A stretch of 64,000 bases of DNA from an uncultured Bacteroidales bacterium (GCA_902762385.1 CACWNQ010000003.1:1-64000); one strand, 5' to 3'. Counted from the stretch's first letter, positions 25,356 to 36,009 are shown. The notes: generated by a model from the sequence alone, not told the origin. Numbers and translations are program-made.

Positions 25356-26144
25356 ATGAACAGCACTTATAAAGCAATTCTCGCCGATGCCATACTCATG
25401 GCACGACGAGCAGGTGAGGTGCAACTCCAATTTTTCCGCTCCAACGAATTGGAGATTGCCACCAAGCAGAATGACTTTGATGTTGTTACTGCCGCCGATA
25501 AAGCTAGCGAGAAAATTATTGTTGAAAGCATCAACAACCTATATCCCGACCACTCGATTCTTACCGAGGAGTCGGGATTTTCTTCTCATGGCAACAACGA
25601 GTGGGAATGGGTCATTGATCCACTAGATGGAACCACTAACTACAGCAGCGGGGTTCCCTGGTTCAACGTCTCAATAGGAGTTAAGCACCAAGGTAAAGCT
25701 GTGGTGGGCGTGGTCTATGCAGCAAGGCTTGGAGAGTTATTCTGCGCCACTTTAGGAGGAGGAGCGTCTCTTAATGGCTCCCCTATCGCACCAAGCGGCA
25801 CTCCCCTGCTCTCAAAAGCCGTGGTTGCCACGGGATTCCCCTACGACAAAGCCACTAACCCCGACAACAACCTCGACAACTTCATGCGCATCATGCCAAT
25901 CGTGAGGGGATTGAGGCGCCTAGGCTCAGCGGCTCTCGACATTTGCTATGTAGCATCAGGATTTCTCGATGCTTACTGGGAAATGAACCTAAACGAGTGG
26001 GATGTGTGTGCAGCAATGCTTATAGCACACGAGGCAGGAGCTTATGCCGAGCGTTTCCGCCCCGACCGAAACTGGAGCGTACTCGCCTGCAACCCGCATC
26101 TGAAGTCACAACTGTTAGAACTCCTGTCAACCAGCAGTCAATAA
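25356..26144 (+). CDS. Inositol monophosphatase family protein
   Basis: A 262-residue member of the Mg2+-dependent inositol monophosphatase family, which dephosphorylates sugar or inositol phosphates. Metal ligands are visible: Glu in ILTEESG (about 70), DPLDGTTNY (about 88-96) and the Asp in NEWDVCAAMLIAHEAGA near 210-226. The length matches SuhB-type enzymes. The physiological substrate cannot be told. It converges with the dockerin-type gene, with only six bases between the stops and no terminator hairpin. Confidence 0.8.
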   Translation: MNSTYKAILADAILMARRAGEVQLQFFRSNELEIATKQNDFDVVTAADKASEKIIVESINNLYPDHSILTEESGFSSHGNNEWEWVIDPLDGTTNYSSGVPWFNVSIGVKHQGKAVVGVVYAARLGELFCATLGGGASLNGSPIAPSGTPLLSKAVVATGFPYDKATNPDNNLDNFMRIMPIVRGLRRLGSAALDICYVASGFLDAYWEMNLNEWDVCAAMLIAHEAGAYAERFRPDRNWSVLACNPHLKSQLLELLSTSSQ

Positions 26145-26150
26145 TTGAAA

Positions 26151-26834
26151 TCAGCCTCCAATGATGACATTGTAGACAAAGGTAATATCGGCCGAGGTGA
26201 TGCTACCATCACCATCTTGGTCGCCTACCACCATGTTTTCGCCGTCATCATTCAGCAGATAGTTATACAACACAGTTATATCGCCAGCAGTGACGCTTCC
26301 GTCGCCATCTACATCACCGGGCATTAAAATACTGTCAACTATCACCTCTCTTACCGAGAAGGCATCATAGATTCTTGCTTGCCAACAAGCCAGTCTCACC
26401 TTGAACGACGACCCGTTAACCAGGTCGCTGACATCAAATTTCACTGCAAAAGTGTGGTCAAGACGCTTTTCCTCAAACTCATAAAACACACTCTTGAGCA
26501 CCTCGCCATTATCATTAATGATTTCAATCGTGGGCGAACCCAAATAGGGGTCATAATAAGAACTCGTGTATTGCTTAGAATAGCCTAAAACCTTGACCTC
26601 CACAGAGTCGAACTGCTGTTTCATAATCGATGGTGAAACTAACGTATAGTCCCCATTAGAAGCCTTATAGAGTGTAACCTTGTCTTGATTAATGACATCG
26701 GTCGTCATCACAAAACCTGGACGAGTGTAAGTCCATGTGTTGTAATTATTTGAATCAAACCGCACCAACTCAAAGGCAAGCGCCAGGGGCACCACGCCTG
26801 CCATAACAACTAGTAATAACAAGAATCTTTTCAT
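26151..26834 (-). CDS. Secreted protein with dockerin type I repeats
   Basis: Started at ATG 26834 (227 residues). A signal peptide (KRFLLLLVVMAGVVPLALA) is followed by a beta-sandwich-like body with a PCMD-type carbohydrate-binding look (YKASNGDYTLVSPSIM, VRLACWQARIYDA). Two dockerin type I calcium-binding repeats end the protein: PGDVDGDGSVTAGDITVLYN and GDQDGDGSITSADITFVYN. Dockerin pairs in Bacteroidales usually anchor proteins or act as terminal calcium modules rather than forming cellulosomes. Ligand unknown. Confidence 0.75.
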   Translation of the reverse strand: MKRFLLLLVVMAGVVPLALAFELVRFDSNNYNTWTYTRPGFVMTTDVINQDKVTLYKASNGDYTLVSPSIMKQQFDSVEVKVLGYSKQYTSSYYDPYLGSPTIEIINDNGEVLKSVFYEFEEKRLDHTFAVKFDVSDLVNGSSFKVRLACWQARIYDAFSVREVIVDSILMPGDVDGDGSVTAGDITVLYNYLLNDDGENMVVGDQDGDGSITSADITFVYNVIIGG

Positions 26835-26854
26835 CACGGCAATAGTTTAGTTTG

Positions 26855-27925
26855 TCAACGAGTTATGTTTCGCTCATCAAGCGCCTTCTGATAACGCTTA
26901 GCATTGGCTTCGTGGTCGCTATAAGTGACGGCAAAGTTGTGATAGCCCGAGAAGTCTTCCTTAGCACACATGTAGATGTAGTCGTGCTCGGGCGCATCGA
27001 GAACTGCATCAATCGACGATTTCTCTGGTATGCAAATTGGGCCGGGAGGAAGACCTTCGACATAATAGGTATTCCAAGGCGACTCAATGCGAGTGTCGGC
27101 AAGTCGTAGACGACGCAAAGCAAAGTCTCCAATGGCAAACTTCACCGTGGGGTCAGCCTGAAGTTTCATGTTCTTCTTCAACCTGTTAAGGTAAAGACGG
27201 GCCACCATGCCCTTCTCGTCGGCTTTTGCTGTCTCGCCCTCAACTATTGCAGCCAGTGCTATCACCTGGTCGGGAGTAAGTCCTAATTTTTCGGCCTTTT
27301 CCTTGCGATCGCTGTCCCAGAATGAGTCACTGAACTTCTTCATCGATTCCAGCAACTTGGCGGGTTCAACATCCCACAGGAACTGATAGGTATCGGCAAG
27401 GAAGAGCCCGGTCACATTGTCGGGGTTCTTCTCTAACGACGCACACAGGTCCTTATCATTGAATGCCTTCAGATAATCGGCTTCATCAAGCATAAGTTTC
27501 TTGCCCAGCAACTTAGCTAGCTGCTCTTTGGTGCGAATGTTATTAATTGTGACCTTAATCTCGTCGGGGGCCCCGCGACGCAGATGGTTGGCAACACTGA
27601 GCGAACTCTCACCCTCTTTAATCTTGAATGCTCCCTGGCGCGTGCTCAGGTCTCCACCAGTCATCTTAAGCAGCTCCATCACCTTATCGGAGAATTCGGG
27701 ACTCACCTCGTTGGCAATCATCTCACCCACTGCCTCGGTGGTAGTGCCTCGCTTGATGAGCAACATTGCTTCCTTGTCGGCTGTCACTGTGAGGAACGGT
27801 GCTGCAAATATGGCTGCAACTGCAAGCAGCACCACTGTCACTACTGCAGTGATAATAAGCCAGCGTGGCAGCTTCTTCTTATTGTTTTTGCCCTTAGCCG
27901 ATGGGCGATTATTTCTAGCTCCCAT
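26855..27925 (-). CDS. mltG: Endolytic murein transglycosylase
   Basis: A 356-residue MltG/YceG-like protein that cuts nascent glycan strands next to the inner membrane. After a basic cytoplasmic start there is one membrane helix (WLIITAVVTVVLLAVAAIFA, about 22-41). The YceG domain contains the catalytic Glu229 in AAIVEGETAKADEKGMVARL, then YLNRLKKNMKLQADPTV and the conserved NTYYVEGLPPGPICIPEKSS. The end has FAVTYSDHEANAKRY. Length and motifs are complete. It is followed on the same strand by the dockerin-type gene after 20 bases. Confidence 0.9.
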   Translation of the reverse strand: MGARNNRPSAKGKNNKKKLPRWLIITAVVTVVLLAVAAIFAAPFLTVTADKEAMLLIKRGTTTEAVGEMIANEVSPEFSDKVMELLKMTGGDLSTRQGAFKIKEGESSLSVANHLRRGAPDEIKVTINNIRTKEQLAKLLGKKLMLDEADYLKAFNDKDLCASLEKNPDNVTGLFLADTYQFLWDVEPAKLLESMKKFSDSFWDSDRKEKAEKLGLTPDQVIALAAIVEGETAKADEKGMVARLYLNRLKKNMKLQADPTVKFAIGDFALRRLRLADTRIESPWNTYYVEGLPPGPICIPEKSSIDAVLDAPEHDYIYMCAKEDFSGYHNFAVTYSDHEANAKRYQKALDERNITR

Positions 27926-27939
27926 AAGTATAATAAGAT

Positions 27940-28194
27940 TTAGTCTTGACTATTTTGAATCTCTTGATCGTCGACCGATGCCGAGTCCATAATCTCATGA
28001 GCACGCTCAAGGTCCTTGCGGAATACCACAACACGCATCGTTCCTTGAGAAAAGCCCTTCATCACAGTGTTGGCAAAGGCATCGCCCATGACACCAGCCA
28101 CCACACCATTGCTCTCGAGAACGCCCTTCACGATATTAGCTTCTACAGGGTCGTCATACATAGCGAAAACAACAACTTCATCTTCTTTTACCAT
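27940..28194 (-). CDS. DUF2007 small protein
   Basis: An 84-residue protein of the putative signal-transducing DUF2007 family: VVVFAMYDDPVEANIVKGVL followed by ESNGVVAGVMGDAFAN and VVVFRKDLERAHEIMD. The fold is a small ACT-like or PII-like alpha/beta unit. Function unknown. It sits between the exonuclease VII small subunit gene and mltG on the same strand, with short gaps (22 and 14 bases), so all belong to one transcription unit. Confidence 0.75.
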   Translation of the reverse strand: MVKEDEVVVFAMYDDPVEANIVKGVLESNGVVAGVMGDAFANTVMKGFSQGTMRVVVFRKDLERAHEIMDSASVDDQEIQNSQD

Positions 28195-28216
28195 AATTAT
28201 ATAAGTTTATAAGTTA

Positions 28217-28444
28217 TCAATTTTGAATAGATTTATCGTCACTCATTTCGTTGAGAACTTTTTTCAACTCCTCATCGGTGGCAGTGAGTTTAGCTTTGCA
28301 CACCTTGAGTAGCTCCAATGAGCGAGCTGTGTACTGGCTCAAATTGTCGATTGAGCACTCAGGACTCTGCATCTTCTTCACTATCTCCTCAAGCTCAGTA
28401 ATTGCTTGGGTGTAGGTCATTTTAGTAATGTCTTGGGGTTCCAT
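28217..28444 (-). CDS. xseB: Exodeoxyribonuclease VII small subunit
   Basis: A 75-residue helical protein with the XseB pattern: MTYTQAITELEEIVKKMQSP at residues 9-28, then DNLSQYTARSLELLKVCKAK. XseB subunits bind the large XseA subunit and assemble the single-strand-specific nuclease used in DNA repair. It is immediately downstream of xseA (16-base gap). Confidence 0.85.
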   Translation of the reverse strand: MEPQDITKMTYTQAITELEEIVKKMQSPECSIDNLSQYTARSLELLKVCKAKLTATDEELKKVLNEMSDDKSIQN

Positions 28445-28460
28445 ATCTTATTTTTATTAT

Positions 28461-29750
28461 TTATTCAACAACACTTGTGATGATGCCATCTTTAAGGGTG
28501 GTCTTGATGCGAGTTCCACTAGCAAGACCTTCAGCACTTGTAACCACGTGGCCATCGATCGACGTGAGTGAGTAGCCACGGTTGAGGGTGTTCTGCGGCG
28601 ACAGCAGGTTCACCTTATCGGTAAACGATGCAAGCAGCATGCGTTGGCGTTCCATGACAGCACTCACGGCGCTCTTTATAGCCTCTTGCCTGTGTCTTAT
28701 CGTAGTGCGCTCATTGCTTACACGGGAATTCAGGACAACAGGTATCGACTGTGCGTAACCTTTAAGACGCAGTCGACTAGTTTCGATAAGTTTCGCTGCA
28801 GCAAGCGGGATGAAATTGCCATAATAGGCTAGCTGCTCACGCGACTGGGCAATAGCTTCGCGCGAAGTGGAAGTAATGGCCTCAGCAAGTACCTTCAAGC
28901 GCTCGAGTTGTGCTGAGCCACACTGCACAAGAAACGATGCTGCTGCTGTGGGAGTCTTCACATGGAGTTTCGACACCATGTCGGGTATCGTCACATCGCG
29001 GTCATGACCTATGCCAGTGATGATGGGCAACGGGAATTGAGCAATATTAGCTCCCAGTTCATAGTTGTCGAAGGAATTCAAATCGGTCGTAGAACCTCCA
29101 CCACGAATTATCACCACACAGTCAAACAAGTCTTCGGCAGCAGCTATACGGTCAAGGGCCGATATCACACTTGGTACACAGTTTTCGCCCTGCATCACTG
29201 CCTCAAAAAGGCAAGTGTAGAACTTCAGCCCATAGTCGTTGTGGTGCAACTGCTTCATGAAGTCGCCATAACCAGCAGCTCCTCTTGCCGATATCACAGC
29301 TATGCGTTGTGGCACTAATTGCCAGGGCAACTGTTTGTTCATGTCGATGATGCCATCGGCTTCCAGTTTAGCCAATATCTCACGCTTTATGCGCTCCATG
29401 TCGCCCAAGGTGTATTTCGGGTCGATATCGTCAATCATAGCCTTAAGGCCATATTGCTCATGAAAGTTGGCAGTGACCTTAACCATCACTTTCATGTTCG
29501 ACGCCAGGTCTTTGCCTGTCTCGCGCTTGAAATAGTGGGCAAGTTGCACATAAGTATTTGCCCATATCACTGCGTTCAATCGGGCTACCGTAACCCCTCG
29601 GTCATCCTTCTGGATGAGTTCGAGGTAGCAATGCCCTCTCGACACCCTCAGGTCGGTGGTTTCGGCAGTCACCCAGCACGACTGCACACTTGAGTCGTAG
29701 AGCAGTTGCTTAATGCGAGTGTTATATTCTAATAACGACAATGCCTCCAT
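28461..29750 (-). CDS. xseA: Exodeoxyribonuclease VII large subunit
   Basis: A 429-residue XseA of normal length. An OB-fold N-terminus (SLLEYNTRIKQLLYDSSVQS, CWVTAETTDLRVSRGHCYLE) precedes the catalytic region with ISARGAAGYGDFMKQLHHND, IIRGGGSTTDLNSFDNYEL and ITGIGHDRDVTIPDMVSKLH, followed by a long helical tail for XseB binding. LSPQNTLNRGYSLTS near the end is also typical. The enzyme degrades single-stranded DNA from both ends to short oligonucleotides. Its gene precedes xseB and follows a DUF3256 gene on the same strand. Confidence 0.92.
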   Translation of the reverse strand: MEALSLLEYNTRIKQLLYDSSVQSCWVTAETTDLRVSRGHCYLELIQKDDRGVTVARLNAVIWANTYVQLAHYFKRETGKDLASNMKVMVKVTANFHEQYGLKAMIDDIDPKYTLGDMERIKREILAKLEADGIIDMNKQLPWQLVPQRIAVISARGAAGYGDFMKQLHHNDYGLKFYTCLFEAVMQGENCVPSVISALDRIAAAEDLFDCVVIIRGGGSTTDLNSFDNYELGANIAQFPLPIITGIGHDRDVTIPDMVSKLHVKTPTAAASFLVQCGSAQLERLKVLAEAITSTSREAIAQSREQLAYYGNFIPLAAAKLIETSRLRLKGYAQSIPVVLNSRVSNERTTIRHRQEAIKSAVSAVMERQRMLLASFTDKVNLLSPQNTLNRGYSLTSIDGHVVTSAEGLASGTRIKTTLKDGIITSVVE

Positions 29751-29760
29751 ATCAGCATTT

Positions 29761-30387
29761 TCATTTTTTCTCGAACTTGCCTTTCTTCAATGTGTAAACG
29801 ATGCGATTGGTGACTAACGACTTGTAGTGCTTGAAATCATTGCCCAAATAGAAATCCTCTAAGTTGCAACGAGCCACAAGGTCGTCACCATCAAAGGTCA
29901 TCTCAATCATCGCAAAGTTAACTAATCGCTCCAGTTCTTCACAACTGGCTTTTGGCGCCTTTGGCATAAAGAAGTCGGCCAACTGGGGCGTTTTTATGAA
30001 TCGAGATGTTTCAAGTCGGTTCCACTTCAAGTCGTAGAACGACAGTTTGCTGTCTTTCACCGGCGTGGCCACAGTCTCAATCACCGCAAGCACTGTATCG
30101 TTTTTGACTTGAGGCACAAGTTTGAGTTCTACCGTTTTTCCTGCCGAAGTGGCAACTTTCATATAGTCATACTCAAGCTTGAGGATGCGCGATTCGGTGG
30201 TCTGCAAGTTGTTGAGCACTTCGCTCTTCTCGACGCTTGAATAGTTGTTCACCATCTGATATCTGGCCGAGAAGGAGAGAGAACTGAACATGTCGCCACT
30301 CTCTTCAGTAAAAAGTCGAGCAACGCCCTCATAGGCATAGCACGCCATGCTGGCGCTCAACATGAGCATTATCAGTATTTTTCTCAT
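29761..30387 (-). CDS. DUF3256 family exported protein
   Basis: A 208-residue protein with a signal peptide ending ACYA, then LFTEESGDMFSSLSFSARYQ and a beta-rich body (VELKLVPQVKNDTVLAVIE, SKLSFYDLKWN, FFMPKAPKASCEELERLV). This matches the Bacteroidales-restricted DUF3256 family, whose role is unknown. The ATG overlaps the stop of the upstream CapA-like gene (ATGA), so translation is coupled. It also leads into xseA after ten bases. Confidence 0.7.
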   Translation of the reverse strand: MRKILIMLMLSASMACYAYEGVARLFTEESGDMFSSLSFSARYQMVNNYSSVEKSEVLNNLQTTESRILKLEYDYMKVATSAGKTVELKLVPQVKNDTVLAVIETVATPVKDSKLSFYDLKWNRLETSRFIKTPQLADFFMPKAPKASCEELERLVNFAMIEMTFDGDDLVARCNLEDFYLGNDFKHYKSLVTNRIVYTLKKGKFEKK

Positions 30388-31484
30388 TTACGTGTTATTG
30401 TGCCGTCGCCGGCTATATTTAGTTTGTTATCTTTAATGTCTTCTTGAGTCAGTGTCCATATGTCCTTAGCAGCAAGATTGTTTGGGTCACGGCGAGGACC
30501 TATACGCCCTGGCTGCCTGAACGAGTGAATCTTGCCATCGATAAAACGGCCGTTGCCATCAATGCGGGCCACAAGCAAGGGCGCATATCCCACCTGAGCA
30601 GCAACACCCATTCCTATTGTGGCAAAATTGCCCAAACTATAGGCAATAAGATGGTCTTTATAGAGTTCCATAGCACGAGGAACATGTGGGCCATGACCAT
30701 ACACGATATCGGCGCCACAGTCGATTGCCAAGTGGGCAAACTGTCGCACATCACCACGGTCCCAGCCATGGAATATCTCGGTACCATAAGGTACGTGGCG
30801 CATGGCAGTGCCCTCGGCTCCACCATGGAAGCACACTATCACTATGTCGGTCTCCTTGCGCAGTTTCTCAACTATGCGCTTCACTGCAACGGTGTCATGA
30901 GTCTTGAGTGAGTAATCCTCATGACCAAAGGCACAGAAGCCGTATTTCACTCCGTTGATGTCGCGTATCGATGTCTCGCTGTCCTTTGTTCCGGCAACAC
31001 CTATTCCTGCATCCTTCAGGGTCTTGATTGTCGACAATGTGCCTTCTTCCCAAAAGTCGAAGATGTGATTGTTAGCAATGCCCATGAAGTCAAAACCAGC
31101 ATCTACAAGCAGTTGCACGCTCTTAGTGGGCATCATGAACGAGAAAGCGAGCTTGCCATTCAGGCTCTTGCGCAAGCGTCCACTGTCGGCAAGCACTCCC
31201 TCAAGGTTTCCGCACGCCACATCAGCACTCTTGATTATGGAGTCGCAATCCTGAAAAATCTCCTTGCCGTCGTTAGGTGGAAGACAAGGTTTGGGAAACT
31301 TTGAACCAGTCATTATATCACCTGTCATGGCGATACTTATAGTATCGACAATGCGCTGACGTGTGCCAGTAGAGTCGGTTGCGCTGTCATTACCAGCCTG
31401 ACTACCCTGATGAGTGCCAGTGCCGTTGCACGACATCACTGTTATTGCCATAGTAATGGCCAGTATTTTAATTATTGCCTTCAT
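30384..31484 (-). CDS. CapA/PgsA-like metallophosphatase lipoprotein, copy 2
   Basis: A 366-residue lipoprotein (AITVMSC, then a Ser/Thr/Gly-rich linker) carrying the CapA fold: ISIAMTGDIMTGSKFP, CGNLEGVLADSG, FMGIANNHIFDFWEEGTLST, VIVCFHGGAEG and DIVYGHGPHVPRAMELYKDH, YSLGNF. CapA proteins resemble calcineurin-type phosphoesterases and in some species support poly-gamma-glutamate capsule export. No capsule ligase genes are nearby. It overlaps the upstream paralogue by 17 bases. The tail EDIKDNKLNIAGDGTITRK is shared with the paralogue. Confidence 0.8.
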   Translation of the reverse strand: MKAIIKILAITMAITVMSCNGTGTHQGSQAGNDSATDSTGTRQRIVDTISIAMTGDIMTGSKFPKPCLPPNDGKEIFQDCDSIIKSADVACGNLEGVLADSGRLRKSLNGKLAFSFMMPTKSVQLLVDAGFDFMGIANNHIFDFWEEGTLSTIKTLKDAGIGVAGTKDSETSIRDINGVKYGFCAFGHEDYSLKTHDTVAVKRIVEKLRKETDIVIVCFHGGAEGTAMRHVPYGTEIFHGWDRGDVRQFAHLAIDCGADIVYGHGPHVPRAMELYKDHLIAYSLGNFATIGMGVAAQVGYAPLLVARIDGNGRFIDGKIHSFRQPGRIGPRRDPNNLAAKDIWTLTQEDIKDNKLNIAGDGTITRK

Positions 31485-32715
31485 TATTGCCCTCTATTAT
31501 ATTAGTTTTGCTCTTTGTACTCTTCATTAAAGATTTAGAAAGAAGTTGTCCCTCGTCGGTGATAATCAAATCGTTGTCCTTGATATCTTCCTCGCTAAGG
31601 ATTTTAATCTCCTTTATCACTGCGCCCGATTTATCCACACGAGGTCCCTTGTCTCGCTGCTGGATAAATGGGTGGATTTGACCCCCTTGAAACTTTCCTT
31701 CACCATTAAGCTCCACCATGAGCACAGGAGCATAAGCTGTCTGTGCATGCAGCTTCATGCCACGAGGTGTAGCAAAGTTGCCCAAGCTGTAGGCGATAAG
31801 ATGTCCCTTATAGAGCTCCATAGCTCGGCACACGTGGGGGCCATGGCCATACACAATGTCGGCACCACAGTCGATGCACAAGTGAGCAAACTCACGCAAG
31901 TTACCACGGTCAGCACCATGGAAATACTCAGTGCCGTAAGGCAGGTGACGCTCCGAAATTCCCTCAGAACCACCATGGAAGCACACTATCACAATGTCGC
32001 ACTCCTTGCGCAGCTTTTTCACTATGCGCTTTATGGTGGCATGATCTTGAGTTCTAAGAGTATAACTCTCATGACCAAATGCGCAGAAGCCATATTTCAC
32101 GCCATTAATCTCACGAATGCTGGTTTCGCAAGCCTTGGTACCAGCCACCCCTATTCCATTATCGCGCAAGGTCTTGATAGTCGACTCTATGGCTACAGGA
32201 TAGAAATCATTGATATGATTGTTAGCAATGCCCAGAAAATCGTAGCCGGCAGCCACAAACAGATTAACGCTCTTAGTGGGCATCATGAACGAGAAGGACA
32301 GTGGGCCAGGGCTCTTGCGAGTCTTGCCCGAATCACCAAGCACACCCTCAAGATTTCCACATGCAACATCGGCATTCCTTAACAGTTCGGCACAGTCAAT
32401 AAAGATGTCGCGTCCACCGTTAGGAGGAAGTTCAGGTGTGGGCAATATCGAACCAGTCATGATATCGCCGGTCATTGCAATAGTTACAGAACCATCGAAG
32501 TGGTTAACATATTTACGCTCCTCATTCTCATTGCTCACAGCCGCTGGAGCAACTTTGCTTGCATTTTTCTTTTTAGCGTTTTTTGCAACATTCTTCTTGA
32601 CTGCAGTCACTCGGTTCTTTTTGCCTTTAAACCGCTGCGCCTGCACACCACAAGAGATACCACAAGCCACAATCATCAATGCCACAAAGGCAATTAACAA
32701 TTTCCTTATTTCCAT
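31468..32715 (-). CDS. CapA/PgsA-like metallophosphatase, copy 1
   Basis: A 415-residue paralogue of the next gene with the same motifs (VTIAMTGDIMTGSILP, CGNLEGVLGDSG, FLGIANNHINDFYP, CFHGGSEG, DIVYGHGPHVCRAMELYKGH). It differs by an N-terminal signal (VACGISCGVQA; the Cys may be lipid-modified), a strongly basic Lys/Ala-rich linker and a longer C-terminus. The two genes are a tandem duplication that has diverged, and they were probably kept for separate targets. They end up in one operon with DUF3256, xseA and xseB. Confidence 0.8.
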   Translation of the reverse strand: MEIRKLLIAFVALMIVACGISCGVQAQRFKGKKNRVTAVKKNVAKNAKKKNASKVAPAAVSNENEERKYVNHFDGSVTIAMTGDIMTGSILPTPELPPNGGRDIFIDCAELLRNADVACGNLEGVLGDSGKTRKSPGPLSFSFMMPTKSVNLFVAAGYDFLGIANNHINDFYPVAIESTIKTLRDNGIGVAGTKACETSIREINGVKYGFCAFGHESYTLRTQDHATIKRIVKKLRKECDIVIVCFHGGSEGISERHLPYGTEYFHGADRGNLREFAHLCIDCGADIVYGHGPHVCRAMELYKGHLIAYSLGNFATPRGMKLHAQTAYAPVLMVELNGEGKFQGGQIHPFIQQRDKGPRVDKSGAVIKEIKILSEEDIKDNDLIITDEGQLLSKSLMKSTKSKTNIIEGNNEGNN

Positions 32716-32739
32716 CTATATAACCTTTTTAATTAATCT

Positions 32740-33888
32740 TTATCGATAAGCACGAATGTAGATATCACGTATGTCGTCGGCTGTGTATTCGCGTGGAGCA
32801 TGCGATGGGCTACCGCTCATAATGGCTTCAAAACTCATTTCGTCGACAGCGGCCATATACTCATCACGGTTGATGCCATACTGACTCATAGTGGGAACTT
32901 CTAAGCGCTCAACTAGTTTCTCGACTTCCTCTACAAACTTCTCGCTAGCATCAATTTCGTCAACCGACTGAATACGAAGGTAAGTCGCAATACGTGCAAG
33001 ATTGTGACGGGCAGCCATCTCCATATCGCTCAGGCACACGTTAAGCAACATAGCATTCGACATGCCATGAGGCACATGGAAGCGAGCGCCAATGGGGCGA
33101 CTCATGCCATGAATAAGAGTCACGCTGCTATTGTTGATACAAATTCCTGCCTGCAACGAAGCAATCGACATTTCACGGCGCGCATTAAAGTTGCTACCAT
33201 CGCGATAAACCTGTGGCAGGTAGCGCATGATGCGCTTGATGGCACTCAGTGCCAACGCATCACTTAATGGTTGGGCATTGACCGAAATAAATGCCTCAAT
33301 GGCATGGGTCAATGCATCAAGGCCTGTTGCAGCTGTAACAGTCTTAGGGCACCCGTTTGAGAACGTGTAGTCGAGCATCGCCATCTTGGGCAATAGCGAA
33401 TCACCTGTAAGCAGCATTTTAGCGCCATTGGCCTCGTTAGTTATAATTGTATATTTTGTCACCTCCGAGCCCGAACCAGCTGTTGTGGGAATGCAAACCA
33501 ATGGTGGCAACTCGGCATCATCTATGCGAACACCCTTATAATCGGCTATCGATCCCTCAAGCACGGTCATCGCGGCAATACCCTTGGCAGCGTCAAGCGG
33601 GCTACCGCCTCCCAGACCAATTATGAAGTCACAACCATTCTCACGGTATATCTCTACACCTTCCTCAATCATCCTTACTGTAGGCTCGCCTTCAATATTG
33701 GTCATCACGGTATATTTCACACGATCGTTGTCGAGAGTGCGCTCAAGGCTAGCAATCATCGTCGAACGGGCTATGTTGGGGCCAGTCACTATCAACGCGT
33801 GCTTGCCATACAGGTTAAACACGTTCTCGACCGAGGCAACAATGTTGTCGCCCATCATTATCTTGTCAGGGACCTTAAACTGAAACAT
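32740..33888 (-). CDS. Iron-containing alcohol dehydrogenase
   Basis: A 382-residue group III (iron-dependent) dehydrogenase. The NAD(P)-binding GGGSPLDAAKGIA (about 95-107) and the metal-binding region with HGMSRPIGARFHVPHGMSNA near 265-284 are clear, and TAGSGSEVTKYTIITNE is typical. Such enzymes interconvert aldehydes or ketones and alcohols in fermentation. It is complete, with a TATTTTTG element at 33914-33921 (minus strand) as its likely promoter. Substrate unknown. Confidence 0.85.
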   Translation of the reverse strand: MFQFKVPDKIMMGDNIVASVENVFNLYGKHALIVTGPNIARSTMIASLERTLDNDRVKYTVMTNIEGEPTVRMIEEGVEIYRENGCDFIIGLGGGSPLDAAKGIAAMTVLEGSIADYKGVRIDDAELPPLVCIPTTAGSGSEVTKYTIITNEANGAKMLLTGDSLLPKMAMLDYTFSNGCPKTVTAATGLDALTHAIEAFISVNAQPLSDALALSAIKRIMRYLPQVYRDGSNFNARREMSIASLQAGICINNSSVTLIHGMSRPIGARFHVPHGMSNAMLLNVCLSDMEMAARHNLARIATYLRIQSVDEIDASEKFVEEVEKLVERLEVPTMSQYGINRDEYMAAVDEMSFEAIMSGSPSHAPREYTADDIRDIYIRAYR

Positions 33889-33913
33889 AATATCCTTATT
33901 TTAATAATTACTG

Positions 33914-33921
33914 CAAAAATA
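33914..33921 (-). promoter_or_regulatory. -7 element upstream of the alcohol dehydrogenase
   Basis: The minus strand reads TATTTTTG, a TAnnTTTG match, 26 bases before the ATG. No clear -33 element was seen. Confidence 0.4.
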
Positions 33922-34001
33922 AGGAAAATCTTTCACATTACCTATAATAATGCAAAAGATTTATATAACATTGACATTTTTAGTCAGTACAACGGTAATA
34001 C

Positions 34002-34514
34002 TTAATAATTTGAGATTATATATCCTCCGTTTACAGTAGAACGCACTTTGTAGATGTTAAGACCCACCTTGCGGTCGATTGCCATACCGCTCTTGGGACC
34101 GCCAAGGCCTGTAATCACGTCATAACGCGACTTGCACTTAGCACAGTAGGCATCTAAATTATCACTGTCGATTGTCACTGTCACATCGGCATTATGCTCC
34201 ACAGGACAAGCCAGGTCAAACGCCAATGGTGCAGGACTTCCATACATGTCTTGCCCCATAAACAGCAATACTCCACCAAAACCAGTATAGGTATTTACAT
34301 TGTATGGGAAATTCGACGGCAATCCCTTCTCACGGTTGAAGATGCGGTATTCACCCAGCGAGTGCACACCATAAGTGTTCCATTTGCCATATTCGCCCAA
34401 GTCAATGCGCACAGGATAATTGGGTAGCGACTCGTTGTTTATCTTATCGCAACCCACCGGCAGCATGCACGCCACCAGTAGCATCATGTACAAAATGTTC
34501 TTCATTATTCTCAT
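34002..34514 (-). CDS. Lipoprotein with an altered Rieske-like fold
   Basis: A 170-residue lipoprotein (PVGC, Cys22; a start at 34505 is also possible). The C-terminal half, from PLAFDLACPVEH (Cys103, His107) to YCAKCKSRYDV (Cys124, Cys127), ITGLGGPKSG and VRSTVNGGYIISNY, follows the shape of a Rieske domain: two metal-binding loops, then a Gly-Pro-rich hairpin. The canonical CxH...CxxH ligands are changed to CxxxH...CxxC, so a normal [2Fe-2S] centre is doubtful. It is divergent from miaB. Function unknown. Confidence 0.6.
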   Translation of the reverse strand: MRIMKNILYMMLLVACMLPVGCDKINNESLPNYPVRIDLGEYGKWNTYGVHSLGEYRIFNREKGLPSNFPYNVNTYTGFGGVLLFMGQDMYGSPAPLAFDLACPVEHNADVTVTIDSDNLDAYCAKCKSRYDVITGLGGPKSGMAIDRKVGLNIYKVRSTVNGGYIISNY

Positions 34515-34562
34515 TTATTTCTTTAAACGAGGAGAATCAACTTTTATTTTACAAAAAAATCG

Positions 34563-34570
34563 TAACTTTG
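34563..34570 (+). promoter_or_regulatory. -7 element upstream of miaB
   Basis: TAACTTTG, 27 bases before the preferred miaB ATG at 34598. It overlaps a TTG at 34568 that could be misread as an upstream start. Confidence 0.5.
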
Positions 34571-34597
34571 CAGGCTCAAACACATATTTATAAGGAT

Positions 34598-36009
<1,412 letters not shown>

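Noticed and set aside
34568..34597. TTG start for miaB at 34568
   Set aside because: The TTG lies within the TAACTTTG promoter element; ATG 34598 gives the normal N-terminus.
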